Counted from the first letter of the stretch, positions 8,881-17,343 are shown. The stretch: 54,360 bases of DNA from CAKOSP01 sp044432745 (GCA_044432745.1 JAWXUH010000007.1:1-54360); one strand, 5' to 3'. The notes: generated from the letters alone by a model not told the origin. Numbers and translations are program-made.

Positions 8881-9636
8881 TTACTCAGATATCATTTCAC
8901 TTAATTTTACTAATTTGTATCCTTTGAATAATATTTCATTATAAAGTATAAGAAAATTATCTATAGACAAATCATCTTCTATATATATAATTTGACCACT
9001 ACTTATATTTTGTTTTATTTCTAATAAATTAAAGTTATTTATATAAGTATTAGGTTTTACTAAATAATAATCATTTTCCCTACATATTTTTTCTATTTTA
9101 GCATTTATTACACATATTTTATTATCTAATTTTTTACTTAAATCTACAAAGTTATTAAAATCATTGTTTATATATTGTATATTTGCATTTGTAATATTAT
9201 TTGTTATATCTATTAATTTTGTTATAACTATTTCTTTATTTAATATATATTCTTCTATTATTTTATTATCTTTTATAATAAGACTTATTACCCTATTACT
9301 ATCGATTCCCTTTTCTATATAATATTCTTTATTATCTTTTATACTTATATTAGGTTTTATATCTTCATATATTAAGAAATTACTATTAAATACATCGTAA
9401 GGTCTTAAGTTATAATAACTTTCTAATATATTTACTTTTTTTCCTTTTTTACCAGGAACTATATACTCTCCATATACATATGCATCTACTGGCACTTTAT
9501 TATAATTCTCCTCTTGAGTTTTTATAATTTCTAGTAATTTGCTATTATAAATTAAAAATTCGTTTGTTTTATTAATATAAAAAAAAGAAAAAGCAAATAG
9601 TACCGATATCCCTATATATTTAAATGTATTTTTCAA
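8881..9636 (-). CDS. Membrane-anchored protein resembling a degenerate polysaccharide deacetylase
   Basis: This is a 251-aa protein with an N-terminal signal anchor (about 7-24) and an extracellular domain. The last 60 residues follow the end of NodB-type deacetylases: a 'GQIIYIEDD' strand where the enzymes have a LLHD-type motif, then a helix and 'KGYKLVKLSEM'. The usual N-terminal TFDDG, HxxxH and RPPYG motifs are absent, so no deacetylase activity is expected. The likely start is a TTG at 9634-9636, five bases after GGTGA; a nearer ATG is followed at once by a stop. The family link is inference from the C-terminal pattern and could be wrong. Confidence 0.45.
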   Translation of the reverse strand: MKNTFKYIGISVLFAFSFFYINKTNEFLIYNSKLLEIIKTQEENYNKVPVDAYVYGEYIVPGKKGKKVNILESYYNLRPYDVFNSNFLIYEDIKPNISIKDNKEYYIEKGIDSNRVISLIIKDNKIIEEYILNKEIVITKLIDITNNITNANIQYINNDFNNFVDLSKKLDNKICVINAKIEKICRENDYYLVKPNTYINNFNLLEIKQNISSGQIIYIEDDLSIDNFLILYNEILFKGYKLVKLSEMISE

Positions 9637-9685
9637 TTACATCACCATATTATAAGAATATGTTATTATCTCTTTTTCTTTCTTT

Positions 9686-10042
9686 TTATTTAATTCTTTT
9701 TTTAATCAATTCTGAACCTTTTTTAGGATCTTGAAGAAGTATATTATATAAAACTTTGTCTTTTTTTATTTCATCTAAGAATAATTCTTCTTCTACAGTT
9801 AAAGTTCTATATTTAATTTTATCTTCACTAACTGTTTTTAATATTTTGTCTGTTCCTAATAAATAATCAGAACTTACTCCAAAAATATTAACAAGTTCTA
9901 TTATATTTTCTACTGATGGATTTCTAGTCTCTTTTTCATATAAACATATTATAGACTTACCTACTCCAATTAATGATCCTAGTTCCTCTTGAGTTAAACC
10001 AAGTTCTAATCTTTTAGCTTTTAACCTATCACCTTTAATCAT
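9686..10042 (-). CDS. XRE-family transcriptional regulator
   Basis: This is a 118-aa protein. Residues 4-62 form a Cro/CI-type helix-turn-helix (RLKAKRLELGLTQEELGSLIG, then SIICLYEKETRNPSVENI) and a 'FGVSSDYLLGTD' ending typical of the family. The C-terminal 50 residues are charged and helical and may serve dimerisation. It lies between the SSB gene and the deacetylase-like gene on the same strand, without overlap. The target is unknown. The start has a GAGG ribosome site. Confidence 0.85.
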   Translation of the reverse strand: MIKGDRLKAKRLELGLTQEELGSLIGVGKSIICLYEKETRNPSVENIIELVNIFGVSSDYLLGTDKILKTVSEDKIKYRTLTVEEELFLDEIKKDKVLYNILLQDPKKGSELIKKRIK

Positions 10043-10111
10043 AGTTATTTTCCTCTTTTTTTAGTATAACTATAATTAAAGGTAAATTATTCAAAGTTTA
10101 CCGTATGTAAA

Positions 10112-10444
10112 CTACTCCTTTTTATCTTTTACAGAAGATAAAAATGTTATTTTTTCTACTACTATCTCAGTCATATATTTTGTTTCATTATTTTCATCTT
10201 CATAATTACTTGTTTCTATTCTACCTTTAATCCCTACTACGTCTCCTTTACTACAATATTCGCATGCATTTGTAGCTATCGTATTCCATAGTACACATCT
10301 TATAAAATCAGTTTCATATACACCACTTGAATTTTTATAATTTCTTGTCACTGCTACTACTACTGTTGTTCTTTTTCCTTTTTCTCCAACTTTTGTTATT
10401 TCTGGTTTTTTTGTTAGTCTTCCAACTAATACAACATTATTCAT
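10112..10444 (-). CDS. ssb: Single-stranded DNA-binding protein, short form without acidic tail
   Basis: This is a 110-aa protein made of one OB-fold. The SSB pattern is clear: MNNVVLVGRLTKKPEI, 'DFIRCVLWNTIATNACEYCSKGDVVGIKGRI', then a YMTEIVVE strand. Housekeeping bacterial SSBs are about 150-180 aa and end in an acidic DDDIPF-type tip that recruits repair and replication partners. This one stops at KDKKE. It is therefore probably an accessory SSB, as found in competence or mobile-element settings, rather than the main replication SSB. A strong AAAGGAGG site precedes the ATG. Confidence 0.85.
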   Translation of the reverse strand: MNNVVLVGRLTKKPEITKVGEKGKRTTVVVAVTRNYKNSSGVYETDFIRCVLWNTIATNACEYCSKGDVVGIKGRIETSNYEDENNETKYMTEIVVEKITFLSSVKDKKE

Positions 10445-10672
10445 ATATATTCCTCCTTTCAGAAACTAAATTACTATTTTGATAAAGAAGTGTCAAAGTA
10501 CTAAAAATTATTTTTCGCATAATATATATACATTTATTTTAAAAATTATATATATATGTATACTTTTATAATACTTTTTTATTTACTTTTTTAAATTTGG
10601 TTCTATGTATATATATAATTTGTTTTTTTTATATTTTTTTGTTACACTTAATAATAGAGAGAGGTTTGTAAT

Positions 10673-11350
10673 ATGAATAATGAATTGTATTTTAAAAACG
10701 TAAAAGAACTTAATATATCTGGCATGGTTGTTTATCCTAATTTAGAGAATTTTTCTATAGTTGATAATATCTTTACACATACTTCTGGTAAGAAATGTAA
10801 TCTTGGAAACACAAATCTTCAGTACATAGATGATTCGTTATACACACTTGATGAGGGTGATATTTTCTTAATTATGTATTATATATCATTAATGAATAAT
10901 GATCCTTTATATTTAGATAGAAAAATCTCACAACTTAATACACTATTATCATTAGATACATTAAATAATGAGTGTTATAATTTTATTTCTTCTTATTTAG
11001 ATGATTTACATACAAGAAAAAGACTTGATTCTAAATTTTCATATGCAGGAGCTTCTGATGAAATAGATAAATTATCTGAACCCGTCTTTTCTTCTTACGA
11101 TGAAACAAATAAAATTTTATTTAATAAACCTGCTGCTACTTATGTTAGAACTTTAGAAAGCAAATATTGCGAGGGATTATTTAATAAATCTAAATCTTTT
11201 GTGAGAGTTCACAAAAGTAATAACTCAGTACTGAACGAAGATGAATATAATAATATTGCTGGTTTTACAAGTGCAACATTGATAATAACTATTACTTGTA
11301 CTATTGGTATAGTTATTGCTATTATACTTTATGCTATAAATCATTTATAA
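10673..11350 (+). CDS. Tail-anchored protein, unknown function
   Basis: This is a 225-aa protein with a soluble N-terminal region of about 195 residues and one C-terminal membrane helix (about 198-222), followed only by a short end. This layout places the bulk in the cytoplasm. No domain is recognised. The gene lies divergent to the SSB gene across a 228-base, very AT-rich spacer containing several TATA-like runs, and directly before the two-component genes, which have their own promoter. An AGAGAGG ribosome site precedes the ATG. Confidence 0.6.
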   Translation: MNNELYFKNVKELNISGMVVYPNLENFSIVDNIFTHTSGKKCNLGNTNLQYIDDSLYTLDEGDIFLIMYYISLMNNDPLYLDRKISQLNTLLSLDTLNNECYNFISSYLDDLHTRKRLDSKFSYAGASDEIDKLSEPVFSSYDETNKILFNKPAATYVRTLESKYCEGLFNKSKSFVRVHKSNNSVLNEDEYNNIAGFTSATLIITITCTIGIVIAIILYAINHL

Positions 11351-11408
11351 TAGTTTTTTACTTTTATTATCATTTATATTTCTATATACATTATTGAATA
11401 TCTATTAC

Positions 11409-11427
11409 TTTTTAAGATTTTTTTAAG
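11409..11427 (+). promoter_or_regulatory. Putative response-regulator operator (copy 2), upstream of the two-component genes
   Basis: TTTTTAAGATTTTTTTAAG differs from the copy at 3677 in two of 19 positions. It ends 10 bases before a TATAAT box (11438-11443), so it covers the -35 region, the usual place for activation by PhoB-type regulators. Its position before the regulator's own gene suggests autoregulation. Confidence 0.5.
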
Positions 11428-11463
11428 TTTTATGTATTATAATATTGTTATTGGAGGACTTAT

Positions 11464-12141
11464 ATGAGAGTTTTAATTGTAGAAGACGAGAAATATTTAG
11501 CTGAGGCACTGCTTCATATTTTAAAGAAACATAAATATACTGTTGATGTTTCTTTAGATGGCGCTGAGGGACTTGATAACGCATTAAGCGGTATATACGA
11601 TGCTATAATTTTAGATGTTATGCTTCCTAGTATTAATGGCTACGATATTTTAAAGGAGCTCAGAGTTAATAACATTACTACACCTGTTTTGATGCTTACT
11701 GCTATGAATGAAACTGATGATCTTGTAAAAGGTCTTGATTTAGGTGCTGATGATTATTTAGGTAAACCTTTTGAAATGAATGAACTTCTTGCTAGACTTA
11801 GAGCTATTACTAGAAGAAAAGATTTAGAAATTATTTCAAATTCACTTGAACTAAATAGTATAAAATTAGATTTAGATAATCTTGTTTTAAGTAATGGTAG
11901 CCACTCTTTAACACTTACTTTAAAGGAAGCTCAGCTTGTAGAACTTCTTATATTTAACAAAGACCGCATTACATCTAAATCTAGTATTATTGAAAAATTA
12001 TGGGGTTTTACCTCTGATGCTGATGATAATAACGTAGAAGTTTATATTTCTTTTATAAGAAAAAAATTACTTAATATTAATGCTAATGTTAAAATAATTA
12101 CTATACGTAATTTGGGTTATAAGATGGAGATTATCAAATGA
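11464..12141 (+). CDS. OmpR/PhoB-family response regulator
   Basis: This is a 225-aa DNA-binding regulator. The receiver domain (about 1-118) has the acidic pair at E7-D8, the phosphoacceptor D51 (IILDVML) and the KPF lysine. A winged-helix domain (about 130-225) carries the 'LTLKEAQLVELL' and 'VEVYISFIRKKL' signatures. Its stop overlaps the start of the histidine kinase (ATGA), so the two are co-translated. GGAGG lies seven to eight bases before the ATG. The 19-nt element at 11409-11427 is a likely binding site. The associated ABC exporter suggests a detoxification or envelope-stress response. Confidence 0.93.
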   Translation: MRVLIVEDEKYLAEALLHILKKHKYTVDVSLDGAEGLDNALSGIYDAIILDVMLPSINGYDILKELRVNNITTPVLMLTAMNETDDLVKGLDLGADDYLGKPFEMNELLARLRAITRRKDLEIISNSLELNSIKLDLDNLVLSNGSHSLTLTLKEAQLVELLIFNKDRITSKSSIIEKLWGFTSDADDNNVEVYISFIRKKLLNINANVKIITIRNLGYKMEIIK

Positions 12142-13367
12142 TGTTCAAAGATTTAAAAAGAAAATTTGTAATACTTAATATGATTATTATTTCTTTTATA
12201 TTATTAATTTCTTTTTCTTTTATATATATTATTAATTATGCAACTACACATAGAGAAATTAATTCTAAGGTAGACATTAATCCTAATTTTAATATTTTAA
12301 GTAATAATAGACCTGCTATAAATAACGTTCATTCTAATCAAGATATATCATCTTTTAGTATAATATTAAACTCTAGCAGTGATATTATAGAAATTTTTTC
12401 TTATTTTGATTATGAAGATGAGTTTTATGACAATTTAGTAGAAAACATTGATATTGATAAGAAAAAAAAAGAATTTGTAAAATTTGAATCTTCTACTTGG
12501 TTTTACTCAATTACAAATTTTAATAAGTTTCCTGAAAATCTAGATGGCGGAGAACTTATAATATCTTTTGTTAATGTTGATGATGAAATGAACAGTTTAA
12601 AATACCTACTTATTGCTTTGATTATAACATTCTTTATTATGGTATTTATTGTTTACTATATATCTTTATACTTTTCTAATAAATATATAGAACCCATTGA
12701 AAAAAACTATAATAAACAAAAACGCTTTATAGCTGATGCATCTCATGAACTTAAAACCCCTATAGCTATAATAAGCGCTAATGCAGATGCACTTCTTATT
12801 AGTGAAAATGATTCTAAAAAAGAACGTGATAAATGGATTAAATATATTAAAGAAGAAACTAAAAGTATGAATAAACTTGTAGCAGATTTACTAATGCTTG
12901 CAAAAAGTGAAGAAATAAATCTAAATATATCAGAAGTTAATTTAAGTGAACTTCTTGAGAATACTATTATTTCTTTAGATGCTGTTGCATACGAAAATAA
13001 CCTTGTTATTAAGAGAAATATTCAAAAAGATATTGTTGTAAAAAGTGATGCTTATAGACTAAAACAGATATTTAAGATATTCTTAGATAATGCTATTAAG
13101 TATTCTAAAGATAAAACATCAATTAAAGTAAATTTAGAAAAAAATAAAAAAGACATTATTTTAACATTTTCAAATAAAGCGGATTTAAAAGATGAAGATA
13201 TTGATAAAATATTTGATAGATTTTACAAGTGTGACGAAGCTAGAACCAATAATAAAAGCTTTGGATTAGGTTTATCGATAGCTAATAATATTTTAAGTGA
13301 TTTGAACTACACAGTTAAAGTACATAAAGACAAAGGATATATTAATTTTGTTATAAAAATTAAATAA
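12138..13367 (+). CDS. Sensor histidine kinase
   Basis: This is a 409-aa membrane kinase. TM1 is at about 11-33, an extracytoplasmic sensor of about 120 residues follows, and TM2 is at about 155-178. The H-box FIADASHELKTP has the phosphorylated H203. A HATPase domain shows the N box (FLDNAIKYS) and a G box (FGLGLSIANNIL). There is no obvious HAMP domain. The sizeable sensor domain sets it apart from BceS-type kinases, which lack one. It overlaps the response regulator by four bases. A hairpin overlapping its stop (13332-13380) probably limits readthrough into the ABC genes. Confidence 0.93.
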   Translation: MMFKDLKRKFVILNMIIISFILLISFSFIYIINYATTHREINSKVDINPNFNILSNNRPAINNVHSNQDISSFSIILNSSSDIIEIFSYFDYEDEFYDNLVENIDIDKKKKEFVKFESSTWFYSITNFNKFPENLDGGELIISFVNVDDEMNSLKYLLIALIITFFIMVFIVYYISLYFSNKYIEPIEKNYNKQKRFIADASHELKTPIAIISANADALLISENDSKKERDKWIKYIKEETKSMNKLVADLLMLAKSEEINLNISEVNLSELLENTIISLDAVAYENNLVIKRNIQKDIVVKSDAYRLKQIFKIFLDNAIKYSKDKTSIKVNLEKNKKDIILTFSNKADLKDEDIDKIFDRFYKCDEARTNNKSFGLGLSIANNILSDLNYTVKVHKDKGYINFVIKIK

Positions 13368-13380
13368 TTATCCTTTTTTA
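13332..13380 (+). terminator. Terminator after the histidine kinase
   Basis: AAAGGATATATTAATTTT pairs with a downstream complement across the end of the kinase gene, closing at TTATCCTT and followed by a T run. It separates the two-component genes from the ABC transporter genes, which have their own promoter. Confidence 0.65.
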
Positions 13381-13384
13381 TTTG

Positions 13385-13403
13385 TTTTTAAGATTCATTA
13401 AAG
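13385..13403 (+). promoter_or_regulatory. Putative response-regulator operator (copy 3), upstream of the ABC exporter
   Basis: TTTTTAAGATTCATTAAAG shares the TTTTTAAGAT core and the second TTAAAG half-site with the other copies. It ends 10 bases before a GATAAT -10 box (13414-13419), the same spacing as in front of the response-regulator gene. This supports control of the exporter by the adjacent two-component system. Confidence 0.5.
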
Positions 13404-13442
13404 GTTAATTATTGATAATGGATAATGAAAGGAATATATATT

Positions 13443-14939
13443 ATGTTTAAAAATATGTTTAAAAGAACTTGGCTTAGTTTGAAAAGAAAGCCTAATAAAT
13501 CTATAGTAATGGTTTTGTTAATGTTTGTAATGGCTAACTTAGTACTTGCGTCACTTTTAATAAAAAGCGCAGTTAGTGAAAACATAACAGCTATTAAAGA
13601 AAGTCTAGGTAGTGAAATCTATTTATCAACAGATACTGAAGCTATCATGTCATTAATGCAATCAGAATCTTCTAACATGGATATGAGTGCTGATAGAGAA
13701 TCTGGTGGAAAACCTAGCATGAATATGATCCGCCCAGAAATTACACTTGATATGGTATTAGAAATTGGAACATCAGATTATGTTAGAGATTTAACTTACT
13801 CTACTACTACTTATGCTAATGCTAGTGATTTTTCTATCGTTGAAGAAGACGAGGAAGAACAAAGTGGAATGATGCAACCAGACAGAGATTTTGGACAAAA
13901 TCAAATTTCAGGTGATATTTTAATCCAAAGTATAAATGCATATTCATTTATATCAGAAGTTACTAATGGTACTATGAGTATTGTAGATGGTACTTATTTT
14001 GATGAAAGTACTGATAATATGGTTATGATATCATACGAACTTTCTGTTGAAAATGATCTTGAAGTTGGTGATTCTATTACTCTTATAAACGTTGAAGATG
14101 AGAGTGAATATACTCTTGAAATTATAGGTATTTTTCTTACTACTGACAGTGGTTATGAAAATACAGTTTATATGAACATTCAAACTGCGACCGATTTCTT
14201 TGTTAGTAGTCAAATAACTGATAATTATGAATACATTGTTAGTAATGTAATTTATTATTTATCTAATCCTGAATATGTTGATTTGTTTCTAGAGGAAGCA
14301 AATGAAAAATATCCTAACTTAGAAGAACTATATTTAACACTTGATATTAACAACCAAGCTTATGAACAAATGGCTGGTTCTATTGAGCAAGTTGCTGACT
14401 TTGCTAATACTATTTTAATTGTAGTTATTTCAGCTTCTGTCTTAATAATCTCTCTACTTATAAATAACAATGTTAAAGATAGAAAATATGAAATTGGTGT
14501 ACTTAGAGCTTTAGGTGCAACTAAATCAAACGTGGCTGGTCAAATATTTGCTGAATTACTAGCTACTGCAACTTTAGGATTTGTACTGTCTTTTTCTACA
14601 AGTTATTTCCTTGCACAAAGTTTATCAGATAGTTTACTTCAAAATGAAATTGAATCTACTGAAGTAAATCAAGAACAATCTTTTGGAAGACCTAGTTCAG
14701 GTTCTACTGGAGGAGCTGGTAATATGGCTGGAAATTTCTCTGGAGGAATGAACGACAATACTAATAATAATCAACTTTTAGATGTAGATGTTGTAGACGA
14801 AATTGATATATCAGTAAGCATAGGATCATATGTACTTCTATTTGTTATTGGATATACTATATCATTTATTGCAATGATAATACCTACTAGAAATATTGTT
14901 AAGTATGAACCAAAAAGCATACTTACAGGGAGGGAATAA
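13443..14939 (+). CDS. MacB/FtsX-type ABC transporter permease
   Basis: This is a 498-aa permease. TM1 (about 20-42) is followed by a large extracytoplasmic MacB-type periplasmic-core-like domain (about 45-310). Three more helices (near 318-340, 370-392 and 460-485) form the FtsX fold, with the 'GVLRALGATKSNV' motif of this family. Outer loops are rich in Met, Gly, Asn and Ser (about residues 70-100, 135-155 and 410-450). The ATG at 13443 is preferred over one at 13425 because AAAGGA lies nine bases before it. The stop overlaps the ATPase start (TAATG). Such exporters remove peptides or antibiotics or act on the envelope; the substrate is unknown. Confidence 0.9.
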   Translation: MFKNMFKRTWLSLKRKPNKSIVMVLLMFVMANLVLASLLIKSAVSENITAIKESLGSEIYLSTDTEAIMSLMQSESSNMDMSADRESGGKPSMNMIRPEITLDMVLEIGTSDYVRDLTYSTTTYANASDFSIVEEDEEEQSGMMQPDRDFGQNQISGDILIQSINAYSFISEVTNGTMSIVDGTYFDESTDNMVMISYELSVENDLEVGDSITLINVEDESEYTLEIIGIFLTTDSGYENTVYMNIQTATDFFVSSQITDNYEYIVSNVIYYLSNPEYVDLFLEEANEKYPNLEELYLTLDINNQAYEQMAGSIEQVADFANTILIVVISASVLIISLLINNNVKDRKYEIGVLRALGATKSNVAGQIFAELLATATLGFVLSFSTSYFLAQSLSDSLLQNEIESTEVNQEQSFGRPSSGSTGGAGNMAGNFSGGMNDNTNNNQLLDVDVVDEIDISVSIGSYVLLFVIGYTISFIAMIIPTRNIVKYEPKSILTGRE

Positions 14940-15598
14940 TGGATAAATTAAAACTTAAAAATATTAATTATAGTTATGAAGATGGCGGAAAAGTTAATAA
15001 AGTTATTAATGATGTTAATGCAGAATTTAAATCAGGTAAACTTTATGCTATAGTTGGGGAATCTGGAAGTGGTAAAACTTCTTTGATTTCATTAATAAGT
15101 GCTCTTGAATCACTTCAAGAAGGAGATATTTTATTTAATGATACTAGTATCAATGATATATCTTTAGAAAAATTTAGATTAAGTTATGTTAACATTGTGT
15201 TTCAATCTTATAACTTAATTAACTATATGACCGCTAAGGAAAACGTTGAAGTTGCTCTAGATTTTTCTAACAACACAACTACTAACGCAATAGATATACT
15301 TGATAGCGTTGGCATTGATGAGGATAAAGCTAATAGACTTGTTTTAAAACTATCTGGTGGTGAACAACAAAGAGTTGCAATTGCTAGAAGTTTTGCTAGC
15401 GATGTTCCTATAATAGTTGCCGATGAACCTACAGGAAATCTTGATGAAGAAACTGAAGATAAAATCATGGAACTATTTAAAAATTTTGCTAAAAAAGGTA
15501 AAATTGTTATATTAGTTACTCACTCTAAAAAAGTTGCATCTAAAGCAGATGTAGTTTATAAAATGAAAAAAGGTAAGTTAGAAACTACTACTAAATAG
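14939..15598 (+). CDS. ABC transporter ATP-binding protein (MacB/LolD type)
   Basis: This is a 219-aa ATPase that powers the preceding permease. It has Walker A (GESGSGKT, about 38-45), a Q-loop (FQSYNL), the signature LSGGEQQR, Walker B (IIVADEPTGNLD) and a switch histidine (VTHSKK). The length and the sequence around the signature are typical of the MacB/LolD group. It is translationally coupled to the permease through TAATG, with GGGAGGG upstream. A hairpin with a T run follows the stop. Confidence 0.93.
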   Translation: MDKLKLKNINYSYEDGGKVNKVINDVNAEFKSGKLYAIVGESGSGKTSLISLISALESLQEGDILFNDTSINDISLEKFRLSYVNIVFQSYNLINYMTAKENVEVALDFSNNTTTNAIDILDSVGIDEDKANRLVLKLSGGEQQRVAIARSFASDVPIIVADEPTGNLDEETEDKIMELFKNFAKKGKIVILVTHSKKVASKADVVYKMKKGKLETTTK

Positions 15599-15617
15599 TT
15601 TTATTACCTTTTTTTCT
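15569..15617 (+). terminator. Terminator after the ABC ATPase
   Basis: AAGGTAA pairs with TTACCTT across the end of the gene, with an inner pairing of GAAACTA and TAGTTT, followed by seven T's. It ends the ABC transcript. Confidence 0.65.
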
Positions 15618-15666
15618 TGCATTTTTTTAAGTTTTTTTATATCATAATACCAATTTGGGAGGTTTT

Positions 15667-16386
15667 ATGACAAATATTATATCTATTAAGTTAGAAATTA
15701 TCGTAAATCAATTATTAAAAAAGGAGATGACTGATGAAAAATTAGAAGAATTATTATCAAGTTTTGATTTAAATAGTTTAAATCTTATAATTGAATATAT
15801 TTCAAATAACTTTTCATTAACAAAAAATGATTCAAAAGAAATAAATGTTATTGCAAATAAAATAATAGATGTAATTACTAGAAAAATTTCTATAATATAT
15901 TCAGATGCATACGAATTTTTTAATGAATTTAATAATTTAAATATTAATCTTTGTGAATCTATTTTAGATATTATAAATAATCATAATCTTAACATTGATG
16001 AATGTATGGACTTAATTTTGCAATACGATTTAGATAAATCTGAAATAATGTATATAATTGATATATTATTAATGAATGGTAATATCGAAAAATGTATCAC
16101 CTTCTCTACTGCAGACAATTATACTAACTATAGCATTGTTCTTGATTTTATTTATTGTATCGATGAAAATCTTGATTTTGATTTCGATTATATTCAATTA
16201 CATATAATAAAACATTACCTTCCTGAAGTAATGAGTAACACTAATGCAAATAGTGAATATTTTGAAACTCTTTATGAACTACTAGAAGATTTTGAAGATC
16301 TAGATTATAGATATAACTTAGATTTACATTATTTTCAAAAACACGATATAATTGATAATTATAACAAAATTAGAATTTTGAAATAA
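15667..16386 (+). CDS. Acidic, probably all-helical cytoplasmic protein, unknown function
   Basis: This is a 239-aa protein predicted to be helical throughout, rich in Asn, Asp, Glu, Ile and Leu, with no membrane segment or signal peptide. No family is recognised. The ATG at 15667 is chosen because GGGAGG lies 15657-15662; an upstream TTG in frame would overlap that site. The upstream region has TTTTTAAG once, a possible half-site of the nearby regulator, and a CATAAT box. It is a single-gene unit followed by the small RNA at 16425. Confidence 0.6.
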   Translation: MTNIISIKLEIIVNQLLKKEMTDEKLEELLSSFDLNSLNLIIEYISNNFSLTKNDSKEINVIANKIIDVITRKISIIYSDAYEFFNEFNNLNINLCESILDIINNHNLNIDECMDLILQYDLDKSEIMYIIDILLMNGNIEKCITFSTADNYTNYSIVLDFIYCIDENLDFDFDYIQLHIIKHYLPEVMSNTNANSEYFETLYELLEDFEDLDYRYNLDLHYFQKHDIIDNYNKIRILK

Positions 16387-16389
16387 TCG

Positions 16390-16418
16390 TTGTATTTTTA
16401 AATTAACTATGCTAGTAT
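16390..16418 (+). promoter_or_regulatory. Promoter of the predicted small RNA
   Basis: TTGTAT (16390-16395) and TAGTAT (16413-16418) are 17 bases apart, with an extended -10 TG at 16410-16411. Transcription would start near 16425, exactly where the paired region begins. Confidence 0.55.
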
Positions 16419-16424
16419 ATTTTT

Positions 16425-16524
16425 ACCGGAGATGTAATCTCGACAGGTGTACAATTAATTAACGAATTTACGTTTTAGCATTTAATGCCGATTTAATTGG
16501 GAACTATTTATAGTTCTTTTTTTT
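16425..16524 (+). ncRNA. Predicted structured small RNA next to a DUF3800 gene
   Basis: This is a roughly 100-nt transcript bounded by a promoter and an intrinsic terminator. The folded elements seen are a hairpin GAGAT-GTA-ATCTC (16429-16441) with possible outer ACC/GGT pairs; a long-range stem CAATTAA/TTAATTG (16452-16458 with 16493-16499) enclosing hairpins AACG/CGTT and GCAT/ATGC; and the terminator hairpin GAACTA-TTTA-TAGTTC (16501-16516) with eight T's. It contains no reading frame of note. It sits opposite the end of a DUF3800 gene. Structured RNAs named DUF3800 motifs have been reported beside such genes; whether this belongs to one of those classes needs a covariance-model test. No known riboswitch class was recognised. 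Confidence 0.6.
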
Positions 16525-17233
16525 ATAATATTATTTGTACATCTATTTTCTTTTTTAAATTATCATGCATTAAAGATGCATTTACATACCCAACTAGGAA
16601 ATCAGATACCTGAACTAATTTATTATTTTCAGAATTAACGAAATTTATTTCTACTAATAAATTACCTTTTATTAGTGGTGGAAAAGATGTTCCGTAATTA
16701 AAATTTACTATTCCATATTTTAACTCTTCTAATATACTCTCTTTTAAATTATATATTCCATTACTTGCTCTTTTACTATCATCTATATTTATTATAATCT
16801 CTAAATCATCTTTTACGTTGATTCTTTTTTTTGCTATTTCTTCTTTTATTATAGCCTTTATTAATATCTTTTTAAAGTAATCTTCTCTTCTTCCTTTAGT
16901 ATGTCTATTTTTAAATACGTATTTATCTATTTTTTCATTATATATTGTTATTGAGTGTGATTTAACTAGATCATTATTTTTTATCATATTTATTATTCTT
17001 CTTTTAAAGTTTGCTTTAGTGTTATTTGATTTAATTTCTTCACAAATATTATCACATTTGATTTTTTTACATAAACGACATTTATTTTCATTTATAAATG
17101 AGGTATATAATCTTTTAAAATTATCTCTATTATCCCTATTTGTAAAATACACTCCTCCATAAGAAAAACATACTTCTTTTTCACTTAATTTACCTGAGTC
17201 ATCCATGTATATATATATGCTTTGTTTCTTCAT
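16523..17233 (-). CDS. DUF3800-domain protein (RNase H-like fold)
   Basis: This is a 236-aa protein with the DUF3800 signature: an N-terminal strand IYIYMDDSG with its two aspartates (about 11-12), then 'FSYGGVYF', and a C-terminal 'LVQVSDFLVGYVNASL' with the acidic residue of the second motif. The family is thought to be nuclease-like and is often found near mobile or defence genes; its role is not established. A four-cysteine CRLCKKIKCDNIC stretch (about 53-65) could bind zinc. The gene converges on the small RNA, whose terminator touches its stop. The ribosome site is poor. Confidence 0.8.
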   Translation of the reverse strand: MKKQSIYIYMDDSGKLSEKEVCFSYGGVYFTNRDNRDNFKRLYTSFINENKCRLCKKIKCDNICEEIKSNNTKANFKRRIINMIKNNDLVKSHSITIYNEKIDKYVFKNRHTKGRREDYFKKILIKAIIKEEIAKKRINVKDDLEIIINIDDSKRASNGIYNLKESILEELKYGIVNFNYGTSFPPLIKGNLLVEINFVNSENNKLVQVSDFLVGYVNASLMHDNLKKKIDVQIIL

Positions 17234-17343
17234 AATTCATATAGTATATCAAGTTTTTTTTACTTTTTTTACCTTTTTACTAAATATAAATTTTGGTTTA
17301 ATATGATATATTAGGTTTATTGTAACATTTTTATCAAAATTAG

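Noticed and set aside
16425..16524. A riboswitch or cis-regulatory leader
   Set aside because: The RNA ends in a terminator facing the tail of a gene on the other strand, so it has no gene to control in cis, and no known aptamer core was recognised.
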